Of a stretch of 36,778 nucleotides of DNA, positions 8,434 through 16,142 are shown one piece after another; position 1 is the stretch's first letter; every line of letters starts with the position of its first letter. A program made the translations under genes and the position numbers. The notes beneath the pieces were generated by a model that saw only the letters and a program-made list of their open reading frames with translations, made no database searches and was not told the origin of the DNA. The stretch spans positions 1 through 36,778 of the forward strand of contig JACRKZ010000128.1 of the NCBI GenBank assembly GCA_016235455.1, written 5' to 3'. The DNA comes from Armatimonadota bacterium (lineage in GTDB: Bacteria > Armatimonadota > UBA10988).

Positions 8434-8541
8434 GACCCGCGAGCGCTTGGCGCTCCCGCATCCCAGCTTAAGGGCATCTTAGGGAACCCAGGGCATATGC
8501 CATTTGGGCGCGACGTCGTTGGCGCCCAAAGGAGCATGGAG
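8434..8541 (+). promoter_or_regulatory. Leader with two palindromes before the lipoprotein gene
   Basis: This 108-base gap contains a weak 6-bp hairpin (8441-8446 with 8450-8455), a perfect 10-base palindrome GGCATATGCC at 8492-8501, and a perfect 9-bp inverted repeat (8503-8511 with 8522-8530, ten-base loop). The last arm overlaps the AAAGGAG ribosome site at 8528-8534. No clear -35/-10 pair is visible. The palindromes could be an operator or an RNA hairpin that affects ribosome access; that is inference. Confidence 0.45.
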
Positions 8542-9846
8542 ATGAGAGCGATCACCCTGATGGTCATCGCGACCATGGTTCTCTCCGCGTGTGCCCTGCG
8601 TGCCCAAGGCCCGGGTGGGCCGCCGCCGCCACCGCGCGATGGCGCCCGCCCGCCGCGCGCCGGCGGACCGCCGCCGCGTGATGGCGCGGGCCGGCAGGAC
8701 GAATACTCGCTGGCCCAGGCCATCTCCGACCAGGCGCAGTTGCACACCATCGCCTTCGACGGTCTGGCCTTCCTGACCGGCGAGGTCGGCGCGAACACCT
8801 TCCTGCCGCCGGGCAAGGTGTGCGACTACTTCGGCTTCCAGTACATGCGCGATGTCGAGCCGAAGGGCGGCGGTCACAACACCGACTTCCTGACGCGCAT
8901 CGCGAACAACATGCTGCGCACCTACTCGCCCGCGCAGCTGGCCGAGCTGGTCACGCTGGCCAGCGGGCAGGTTGGCGGCTTCCGCGAGTTCGCCACCCGG
9001 CGGTTCGCGCTGATTGGCGCGTTCGACCGCCAGCGGCGCGGCGCTGTGCCCGCGGGTAGTGCCGGCCTCAACCGCGAGGCGGTGATGCGCTATTCGGCCG
9101 ACCTGTGGGCGCTCGACGGTCAGTTGGCGTACGACCGCGCCCGCGTCATGGGCCACATCGTCAGCAGCTTCACGCCCGAGCAGAAGGCCTACCTGGCCAA
9201 GCTCAAGTTCGGCGACTCCGGCACCTGGCCCGACGTGCCCGAGACGTTCGACAAGCGTAGCGTGCCGCACGACGTGCACGTGGCCGTGATGACCTATGCC
9301 AGCGAGATGTTCAGTTGGTATGCGGGCAGCGTCGAGGCGGATGTCTACTTCTGCCCTGAGCGCCACGCCACCTACTTCGGCTCCTTCTACATGAAGGACC
9401 GGCCGGTGATGGGCAAGCGCAACGCCTCCATCAGCACGTCGGTGACCGGTGACAGTGGCGCGGAGTTCCTGACCGCCCTGGCCCCCGCACAGCGCCAGAA
9501 CGTCACCAGCCTGGTCGACCTGCAGCGTGGCGACCTGGCCGAGGTGGTCAAGGTGCGGCGCGAGATCTCCATCGAGCTGCGCCGCTTCCTGGCGGGGCAG
9601 ACCGCTGACCACGCCAAGGTCATCGCACTGTCGCGGCGCTACGGCGAACTCGACGGGGCCATGTCCTACAACCTGGCGGTGGCCTTCGCCAAGGTGGGCC
9701 AGACGCTAACTGCCGAACAGGCAGCCAAACTCAAGCGTCTGCGCAACCTGGACGATTATCCGTGCACGGGAGCGTACATCTACTCCGAGCCGATCCCGCT
9801 GCCCGACTTTGGCAGCTCGGACTTCCTGTTCACCGCCGCCAAGTGA
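8542..9846 (+). CDS. Predicted lipoprotein with Pro-rich N-terminus and two tandem copies of an unrecognised domain
   Basis: I do not recognise this 434-residue protein. ATG 8542 lies seven bases after AAAGGAG; ATG 8536 in the same frame is too close to it. A lipoprotein-like signal ends at LSAC (Cys19). A Pro/Arg/Gly-rich spacer (about residues 25-50) leads to two homologous halves. They align by eye: GEVGANTFLPPG...YFGFQYMRD with GSVEADVYFCPE...YFGSFYMKD; YSPAQLAELVTLASGQ with LAPAQRQNVTSLVDLQ; and SADLWALDGQLAYD...FTPEQKAYLAKLK with SRRYGELDGAMSYN...LTAEQAAKLKRLR. The helical F/LTxEQ motif recalls periplasmic CpxP/Spy-type helices, but this is not strong homology. The gene leads the five-gene run and is separated from the sulfatase by 10 bases. 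An envelope chaperone or binding protein is possible. Confidence 0.8.
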   Translation: MRAITLMVIATMVLSACALRAQGPGGPPPPPRDGARPPRAGGPPPRDGAGRQDEYSLAQAISDQAQLHTIAFDGLAFLTGEVGANTFLPPGKVCDYFGFQYMRDVEPKGGGHNTDFLTRIANNMLRTYSPAQLAELVTLASGQVGGFREFATRRFALIGAFDRQRRGAVPAGSAGLNREAVMRYSADLWALDGQLAYDRARVMGHIVSSFTPEQKAYLAKLKFGDSGTWPDVPETFDKRSVPHDVHVAVMTYASEMFSWYAGSVEADVYFCPERHATYFGSFYMKDRPVMGKRNASISTSVTGDSGAEFLTALAPAQRQNVTSLVDLQRGDLAEVVKVRREISIELRRFLAGQTADHAKVIALSRRYGELDGAMSYNLAVAFAKVGQTLTAEQAAKLKRLRNLDDYPCTGAYIYSEPIPLPDFGSSDFLFTAAK

Positions 9847-9856
9847 GGAGCCACCG

Positions 9857-11338
9857 ATGGCCGAGCATCTCTCGCGCCGTGACTTCCTGACCCTGACCGC
9901 TGCCGCCGGGCTGCTCGCAGCCCGGCGGGGCGGCTGTCAGCCTGGCACAGGCCGCCCCAACTTCGTGATCATCCAGGGCGAGGGCCAAGGCTGGAGCAGC
10001 CTCGGCCTGTCGATGGATCCTCGCCTGCCCAACGCCCACAGCACGCTCTCGCGAACGCCCAACCTGGCGGCTCTGGCCGCGGCGGGTATGTGCTTCGCCC
10101 AGGCCTACGTGGCCTCGCCGCGCTGCACGCCATCGCGCACCGCGCTGGTCACGGGGATCAACCCCGCGCGCCTGCACATGACCTTCGTCAACGAAGGCGG
10201 CGAGGGCAAGCGACGAGCCGGCGGCGACAACACCCGACTGCTCCCGCCCAGCCCGCTCATGGAGCTGCCCGCAGGCACCCAGACCGTGGCCCACCGCCTC
10301 CATGCCGCCGGCTATGCCTCGGCGCACTTCGGCAAGTGGCACGTCGGCCGCAGCGACCCCAAACTGCACGGTTTCGACGAGAGCGACGGTGCCAACGCCA
10401 ATGGCGGGCCGGATAACGTGGCCAACCCCAACCCCGGCCAAGGCCAGCTGCTGACCGAACGCGGCCTGGACTTCATGGCCCGCAGCGCCGCGGCCCGTCG
10501 GCCGTTCTACCTCCAACTCGACCACTACGGCGGCAAGGACCCGGCCGACGTGCGCCCGCAGACCTGGGCCGATGTCGCCGGGCGGTCCGACGGCCGGTTC
10601 AAGGACAAGGACCTGGGCAACGCCGCGGTCATGGAGGATGTCGACACGATGATCGGCCTGGTGCTGGCCAAGGTGGAGGCGCTCGGCCTGGCCGGCAACA
10701 CGTACGTCGTCTACCTCGCCGACCACGGCACGCCGGGGCCGAACCAGCCGCTGTCGGGCGGCAAGGGCACGCTGTGGGACGGTGGCCTGCGCGTGCCGCT
10801 GATCGTGCGTGGGCCGGGCATCGCCGCCGGTTCACGCTGTGCGGCGCGTGTGACCAACTGCGACTTGATGCCCACGGTGCTGGAGCTGGCCGGTGTCACC
10901 GAGCCGTTGCCGGCGACCGTGGACGGCGGCAGCCTGGCGGGCTTGCTGCGCGCCGGTGGCCTGGGCGTGGTGAAGCGCCCGCGCGAGGAACTGGTCTTCC
11001 ACTACCCGCACTACGACATGGACGCCAACGGCCCCGGTTCGTCGATCATCGTCGGCGACGACAAGCTGACGCGCTACGACGAGGGGCCCAGTCTGCATCT
11101 CTACAACCTGGCCGCCGACCCCAGCGAACAGCGCGACCTGGCTGCGGCCTCGCCCGCCAAGGTGACCGCGCTGCAGGAACGGCTCGATGCCTGGCTCAAC
11201 GCGGCCGGCGCCCAACGGGTCAGCCGCAACCCCAACTACGACCCCAACGCCGCCCCGACGGCGCCCGCCGCGGGTGGTGGCGGCCGTGGTGGCGGTCGAC
11301 GAGGCGGCCAAGGCGGCGGCCAGGGCGGTGCCCAATGA
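9857..11338 (+). CDS. Tat-exported sulfatase (alkaline-phosphatase superfamily)
   Basis: A 493-residue arylsulfatase-family enzyme that would hydrolyse sulfate esters outside the cytoplasm. ATG 9857 follows GAGGAG by six bases and opens a twin-arginine signal (SRRDFLTLTAAAGLL). The sulfatase signature SPRCTPSRTALVTG puts the formylglycine precursor at Cys90 in a canonical C-x-P-S-R motif. Other family landmarks are GYASAHFGKWHVG, YLADHGTPG, GGKGTLWDGGLRVPLIVRGPG and a C-terminal LYNLAADPSEQRDLA. At the first metal site the usual Asp-Asp is replaced: the segment reads NFVIIQGEGQGW. Residues about 465-493 are a GGRGGGRRGGQGGGQGG tail. Maturation needs FGE or an anaerobic sulfatase-maturing enzyme; the FGE-like protein nearby lacks the needed cysteines. 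The stop overlaps the next ATG by four bases. Confidence 0.92.
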   Translation: MAEHLSRRDFLTLTAAAGLLAARRGGCQPGTGRPNFVIIQGEGQGWSSLGLSMDPRLPNAHSTLSRTPNLAALAAAGMCFAQAYVASPRCTPSRTALVTGINPARLHMTFVNEGGEGKRRAGGDNTRLLPPSPLMELPAGTQTVAHRLHAAGYASAHFGKWHVGRSDPKLHGFDESDGANANGGPDNVANPNPGQGQLLTERGLDFMARSAAARRPFYLQLDHYGGKDPADVRPQTWADVAGRSDGRFKDKDLGNAAVMEDVDTMIGLVLAKVEALGLAGNTYVVYLADHGTPGPNQPLSGGKGTLWDGGLRVPLIVRGPGIAAGSRCAARVTNCDLMPTVLELAGVTEPLPATVDGGSLAGLLRAGGLGVVKRPREELVFHYPHYDMDANGPGSSIIVGDDKLTRYDEGPSLHLYNLAADPSEQRDLAAASPAKVTALQERLDAWLNAAGAQRVSRNPNYDPNAAPTAPAAGGGGRGGGRRGGQGGGQGGAQ

Positions 11339-12819
11339 ACACCTCACGACGGCAGGTCGGGTTGGTGCTCGTGATCGTGGTCAGCCTGGCGCTGGCCGCG
11401 CTGGGCCAGGGCCGCGGCCCGGGCCGTGGTCCCGGCGGCCCGCGGCAAGGCGGCGGCCAGGGCGGACCGCAGGGCCCACAGGGCGGCGTGTCATTCCACA
11501 CCGACGTCCCCGCGCACGACCTCGACGTCATCGTCTGCCGGCCGGGTGCGGACCGCGTCAGCCTGAGCATCGTGGCCTACGGCGACCGCCGCGCCTACGT
11601 CGCCTGGGGTCCGGCCCAGGGCCGGCTCGAGCAGCGCTGCGACCTGCGCCCGTTCGCCGCCGGCGTGCCGCAGACAGTCGAGCTAACAGGCTTGAAATCG
11701 GATTCTCAGTACGACTGGGAGCTACGTGAGGAGCAGGGCAAAGTGCTGGCACGCGGCGCCTGCCATACCCAGCGCCGGCCGGGCAGCGAGTTCACCTTCA
11801 CCATCACCGCCGATTCGCATCTGGACGAGCAGACAGACCTGGCGCTCTATCAGCGTGCGCTGGCCAACGCCGCGGCGGATCGGCCGGACCTGAACGTCGA
11901 CCTGGGCGACACCTTCATGACCGAGAAGTACCCGGGCGACTGGCACGCCGCGCGCGCGCAGTACACCGCGCAACGCTACTACTTCGGCCAGCTCTGCTCG
12001 TCGGTGCCGCTGTTCCTCACCCTGGGCAACCATGACGGCGAGCTGGGCTACCTGGCCGACGGCACACCCGGCAGCATGGCTGCCTGGTCGCTCGACCTGC
12101 GGCGGCGCTTCTTCCCCAATCCCGAGCCCGGCGGCATCTACACCGGCAACGCCGTGCCGGAGCCGGGCCTCGGTCTGTTGCAGGACTACTACGCCTGGGA
12201 ATGGGGCGATGCCCAGTTCATCGTGCTCGATCCTTTCTGGCCGGTGCGCGGCAAGCCCAACCGCCAGGATGGCGGCTGGTCGCGCACGCTGGGTGAGCCG
12301 CAGTACCGTTGGCTGGTCAAGACGCTGGCTGGCAGCCAGGCCAGGCACCGCTTCGTGTTCATCCACCATCTGGTGGGCGGGCTCGACAACAACTGCCGTG
12401 GTGGCGCCGAGGCCGCGCGGTTGCTCGAGTGGGGCGGCCTCAACCCCGACGGCACGCCTGGCTTCGCGCAGCATCGGCCCGGATGGGAACTGCCCATCCA
12501 CGACCTGCTCCGCCGCTACGGCGTCGAGGCTGTCTTCCATGGCCACGACCACTTCTATGCCAAGCAGGAACTGGATGGCATCGTCTATCAGATGGTGCCG
12601 CAGCCGGGCCATCCCGGCCGGCGCACCGAGGGCCAGGCGGCCAACTACGGCTACAAGTCAGGCACCATCCTCGGCGGCTCCGGGCATTTGCGCGTGACGG
12701 TGACGCCGGGCGCGGCGCGCGTGGCGTTCGTCCGCGCGGTCGGCGCTGGCGAGGAGCGCGACGGCTGGCGCAATGGCGATGTGGGCGACAGCTACACGCT
12801 GGGGCCGCAAGCGAAGTGA
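11335..12819 (+). CDS. Secreted calcineurin-like metallophosphoesterase
   Basis: A 494-residue phosphoesterase, coupled to the sulfatase by an ATGA overlap at 11335-11338. Residues 1-25 are a signal peptide ending ALGQ, followed at once by a GRGPGRGPGGPRQGGGQGG low-complexity stretch (about 25-51). A fibronectin/purple-acid-phosphatase-like N domain (about 55-148; LTGLKSDSQYDWEL) precedes the metallophosphoesterase core. Metal-ligand motifs are complete: TADSHLD (Asp160, His162), VDLGDTF (Asp192), LGNHDGE (Asn232, His233), FIHHL (344/345) and FHGHDHF (402-406). Such enzymes hydrolyse phosphomonoesters or diesters with a two-metal centre. Pairing with the sulfatase suggests joint removal of sulfate and phosphate groups from one external substrate, which is inference. 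Confidence 0.92.
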   Translation: MNTSRRQVGLVLVIVVSLALAALGQGRGPGRGPGGPRQGGGQGGPQGPQGGVSFHTDVPAHDLDVIVCRPGADRVSLSIVAYGDRRAYVAWGPAQGRLEQRCDLRPFAAGVPQTVELTGLKSDSQYDWELREEQGKVLARGACHTQRRPGSEFTFTITADSHLDEQTDLALYQRALANAAADRPDLNVDLGDTFMTEKYPGDWHAARAQYTAQRYYFGQLCSSVPLFLTLGNHDGELGYLADGTPGSMAAWSLDLRRRFFPNPEPGGIYTGNAVPEPGLGLLQDYYAWEWGDAQFIVLDPFWPVRGKPNRQDGGWSRTLGEPQYRWLVKTLAGSQARHRFVFIHHLVGGLDNNCRGGAEAARLLEWGGLNPDGTPGFAQHRPGWELPIHDLLRRYGVEAVFHGHDHFYAKQELDGIVYQMVPQPGHPGRRTEGQAANYGYKSGTILGGSGHLRVTVTPGAARVAFVRAVGAGEERDGWRNGDVGDSYTLGPQAK

Positions 12820-12866
12820 GCAGCGGGTCGTGGTATAGTCTGGCCAGCCTTCCGTCGGTGAGGACG

Positions 12867-14630
12867 ATGCTCGACCCGTTGGTGTTATGGCTATTCGCGT
12901 GGTGCGCCCTGGCGGTGCAGCCACGCCTGGTCTATCTGGCCAACGGACCCATCTTCCAGGTTGGCGCCGCCTTCGCCCAACGGCAGCTGGCCTGGTGCGG
13001 CGGACCTGCCCAGTATGCCGGTGCGTTCCTGGCCCAACTGGACCACTGGGATCTGGCCGGTGCGCTGATCCGCTGTCTCCAGGCGCTGCTCATCGGCTGG
13101 CTGGCCCAGCGCGCCGTGGCCGCCGTCACCGGCCGCGAGACGCGCGTGGTGCGCTGGTTGGCCATGCTGCCGTATCTCCTGCTCTCTGGCCGGTTCGACG
13201 CGAACCCCGCCATCGGGCTGATGGCCGTCGGACTGCTGGCCGCGGCCTGGCTGCGCGCCGCGCTGCCACGTTCGCGCCCGCTGGTGCATGCGGCGCTGTG
13301 CCTGGCGCTGGCCTACACCGTCGGTGGCGCCGACGGCCGCGCGGGGCTGTGGGTCACCTTGGCCAGCTTCGGCCTGCTGGCCGCCGTCGCCGAGCGCCGC
13401 TGGGCGGCGCTGGCTCAGGTCCTGACCGCGCTGGCCACGGCGGGCGTGGCGGGCCTGTTCCTGGCGCCCGCGGGTGTCGATGCGCCACGGCAACCGGCGC
13501 TGATCACCCAGCTGCTCACCTATGCGCTACTGCTGGCGGCACCAGCCTGCGCGGCGGCCATCAGGCTGTGGCCCGAACGCGCGGCCACGGGTCAGCCGGC
13601 GCCGTCACGCGGGCAGCGTCTGGTGCTGATAGTCGGCGCCGTCGCGGTGGTCCATCTGCTCGCCGGCCTGGTCGCCGCCAGGCAGCCCGCGCGGCTGCAG
13701 GCCGAACGCGACGAGCTGGTGTTGGCAGAACAGTGGGACCAGGTGCTGACCAGGCTGGGCCGCCAGCCGGGCCTCGACGCGCTGGCCATCCATGACATCG
13801 ACACGGCGCTGGCCCATCGCGGTCGGCTGGCCGAGGATCTGTTCCGGTATCCGCAGCTGCCCGAGGCGTTGGTGTTGCCCATGTCGGTGCCCAACACGTT
13901 CTCGGCGCGGCTGAGGCTGGCCGATCAGTACCTGTTGCTCGGGCGCCCCAACCAGGCTGAGTATGCGCTGCAGAACGCGCTGGCGCACACAGGCGACAAT
14001 CCCTATCTGCTGCGCCGGCTGGTGCTCACCTACCTGGTCAAGGGCGACACGGATGCCGCGCGCCTCTATCTGCGCGTGCTGCGCCGCGATATCGTCCACG
14101 GCGGCTGGGCGCGCGAGCAGTTGCGTCGGCTCGCGCGCGATCCATCGGCGTCGTTCGATCCCCGCGTGGCCGAGCTGCGCGCCGGCATGGTCGAGCGTGA
14201 CGACCTGCTGGAGATCACCGACACGGCCAAGGGCGAGGAGACGGTGGCCTACTTCCAGAACGTGTCGCTGTCGAACCTGCTCGATGCCAGGCCCGGACGC
14301 CGGCTGGCACTCGACTACCTCATGTCGCTCTACCTGGTCAACGGTCGGCCCGACGGCGTGGTGCAGGAGATGCACCGGCTGCGCGGCTGCGGCATGACGC
14401 GCATCCCCGCACCGTGGGAGGATGCGCTGCTGATCCAGATGAGCGTGCCCGGCGCGAAGATCGACCTGCACGGTCTGGCCATCAGCGACGAAGGGTATGA
14501 GCGCATGAGGCGCTTTGGTCGCCTGCTCGCCTCTGAGGGCGGCAACCTGCGCACCGTCTGGCCGCGGGTTGCCAGCGCGTTGCCAGGCACCTTCCTGGCC
14601 TACATGACGCGCCTGAAGGTCGGCGGATGA
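12867..14630 (+). CDS. Polytopic membrane protein with C-terminal TPR-like region (DUF6057-like)
   Basis: A 587-residue protein. ATG 12867 is preceded by GTGAGGA (12858-12864); GTG 12858 is an in-frame alternative. Residues about 1-270 contain roughly eight hydrophobic segments, the last near 250-270 (LVLIVGAVAVVHLLAGLVAA). Residues about 275-587 are soluble and helical, with TPR-like pieces (ADQYLLLGRPNQAEYALQNA, LTYLVKGDTDAARLYLRVL). The architecture resembles the DUF6057 membrane proteins that I recall next to PD40/haem-motif proteins in Bacteroidota; I cannot confirm this without a search. The next gene overlaps it by four bases, which supports a functional pair. It begins 47 bases after the phosphoesterase. 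A role in sensing, anchoring or export of the secreted enzymes is possible but unproven. Confidence 0.75.
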   Translation: MLDPLVLWLFAWCALAVQPRLVYLANGPIFQVGAAFAQRQLAWCGGPAQYAGAFLAQLDHWDLAGALIRCLQALLIGWLAQRAVAAVTGRETRVVRWLAMLPYLLLSGRFDANPAIGLMAVGLLAAAWLRAALPRSRPLVHAALCLALAYTVGGADGRAGLWVTLASFGLLAAVAERRWAALAQVLTALATAGVAGLFLAPAGVDAPRQPALITQLLTYALLLAAPACAAAIRLWPERAATGQPAPSRGQRLVLIVGAVAVVHLLAGLVAARQPARLQAERDELVLAEQWDQVLTRLGRQPGLDALAIHDIDTALAHRGRLAEDLFRYPQLPEALVLPMSVPNTFSARLRLADQYLLLGRPNQAEYALQNALAHTGDNPYLLRRLVLTYLVKGDTDAARLYLRVLRRDIVHGGWAREQLRRLARDPSASFDPRVAELRAGMVERDDLLEITDTAKGEETVAYFQNVSLSNLLDARPGRRLALDYLMSLYLVNGRPDGVVQEMHRLRGCGMTRIPAPWEDALLIQMSVPGAKIDLHGLAISDEGYERMRRFGRLLASEGGNLRTVWPRVASALPGTFLAYMTRLKVGG

Positions 14631-16138
14631 ACAAGCGTCTGCGCTGGCTCCTACCGCTTGCCTTGGCCACCTGGCTGCTGAGCGGTCGCGCCACGCTGCC
14701 GCGCGGCGCGACCGACGCCGGCCGCGCGCCGCGCCTGTCGCCCGAGTATCGTGACCTGACCGTGCCGCCCAACATCGCGCCGCTCAACGTGCGCGTGGCG
14801 GAGCCCGGCCGACGCTTCCGCGCGCGGCTGTCGGGCAGCGCGGGTCGGCCGCTGGTGGTACGTGGCCACGGCGCGACGCTGCGCTTCCCCGAGCGCGCCT
14901 GGCACCGGCTGCTGGCCGCCAACGCCGGGCGCGACCTGACGCTGGACGTCTTCGTCCGCGGCGAAAGCGGCTGGACCCGCTTCGCGAGCGTGCGCAACCA
15001 TGTGGCCCAGGCGCCGGTCGACAGTCACCTGGTCTACCGCTGGTTCCGACCCACCTACACCACCAACACTCCGCTGGGTCTGTATCAGCGCGACCTGACC
15101 GGCTTCCGCCAGACGGCCCTAGTGCGCAGCCGCAGCAGCGGGCCACGCTGTGTCAACTGCCACGCCTTCGCCGACGGCCGGCCCGACCAGTTCTCGTTCC
15201 AGGCGCGACTGACCAAGGGCAGCCTGCCCATGGTGCTGGTGGCGGGCGGCCATCCGCGCACGGTCGACACACGCACCCAGCCGGGCCAGAAGCCCGCCGC
15301 GCTGACCACCTGGCATCCCAGCGGTCGCTGGCTGGTGGTGTCGCGCAACTGGATCCGCCAGTACTTCCACCAGGCCGGCTCGCCGGGCCGCGATGCGCTC
15401 GATGCCAAGTCGGCACTGGCGCTGGTCGAGGTCGGCAGCGGCAAGACGGTCGACCCGCCGGAGCTCAACCCCGCGGGCTACATGCCGACCTTCCCCTGCT
15501 GGTCGCCCGACGGCCGCTGGCTCTACTACAGCCGGTTCAAACGGTTCTGGCCCGAAGAGGTCACCATGCCGCTGGCCGAGCAGCCCCGGGTGCGCTACGA
15601 CCTGGTGCGCACCGCTTTCGACCCCGAGCGGGCCGCCTTCGGCCAGACCGAGACGGTGTTGGCCGCCAGGGACGTCGACCGCTCGGTGCTGCAGCCACGC
15701 GTGTCGCCGAACGGGCACTGGCTGGTGGTCACACTGGCGGCCTATGGCGGGTTCCCCGTGTTCTGCCCGCAGGCCGACCTGGCCCTGATCGACCTGACGC
15801 GGCAGCCGGCCCGCGCCGTGCCGCTGGAGCCCACGGCCACCACCTGCCGCGAGACCTGGCACGCCTGGTCGAGCAACAGCGAGTGGCTGGTCTCGGCGCG
15901 CAAGAGCGACAACGGGCTGCTAGCCCGGCCGTATCTGCGCCACATCGCGGCCGACGGCGCGGTGGGCAAGGCGTTCGTGCTGCCCCAGGCCGACCCGAGC
16001 TACTACGACGATCTGCTGTACACCTACAACATCCCCGAGTTCGTCCGCGGTCCGGTGGCCGTGCCCGAACGCACGCTGTCGCGCGCGTTGGGACGTGAGG
16101 ACGCGCCCGACCCGGCCGAGGCAGAGACCGATCTGTAG
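14627..16138 (+). CDS. Exported PD40/TolB-type beta-propeller protein with single CXXCH haem motif
   Basis: A 503-residue protein whose ATG overlaps the previous TGA. The N-terminus is a short signal or anchor (about residues 6-20). A beta-rich region (about 36-130, YRDLTVPPNIAPLNVRV) precedes CVNCH (Cys175, Cys178, His179), which fits one covalently bound c-type haem. A propeller follows, with repeats TTWHPSGRWLVVSRN, PCWSPDGRWLYYSRF, PRVSPNGHWLVVTL and HAWSSNSEWLVSAR, as in TolB/PD40 proteins. The combination suggests a periplasmic redox or sensor protein paired with the membrane protein upstream. I know related N-terminal and CxNCHxF sequences from Bacteroidota proteins of unknown function, by memory only. 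Its stop lies four bases from the convergent gene's stop. No terminator is visible between them. Confidence 0.8.
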   Translation: MNKRLRWLLPLALATWLLSGRATLPRGATDAGRAPRLSPEYRDLTVPPNIAPLNVRVAEPGRRFRARLSGSAGRPLVVRGHGATLRFPERAWHRLLAANAGRDLTLDVFVRGESGWTRFASVRNHVAQAPVDSHLVYRWFRPTYTTNTPLGLYQRDLTGFRQTALVRSRSSGPRCVNCHAFADGRPDQFSFQARLTKGSLPMVLVAGGHPRTVDTRTQPGQKPAALTTWHPSGRWLVVSRNWIRQYFHQAGSPGRDALDAKSALALVEVGSGKTVDPPELNPAGYMPTFPCWSPDGRWLYYSRFKRFWPEEVTMPLAEQPRVRYDLVRTAFDPERAAFGQTETVLAARDVDRSVLQPRVSPNGHWLVVTLAAYGGFPVFCPQADLALIDLTRQPARAVPLEPTATTCRETWHAWSSNSEWLVSARKSDNGLLARPYLRHIAADGAVGKAFVLPQADPSYYDDLLYTYNIPEFVRGPVAVPERTLSRALGREDAPDPAEAETDL

Positions 16139-16142
16139 CGCG

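Noticed and set aside
12834..12839. TATAGT as a -10 box before the polytopic membrane protein gene
   Set aside because: No acceptable -35 hexamer lies 16-18 bases upstream, and the genes appear to be co-transcribed.
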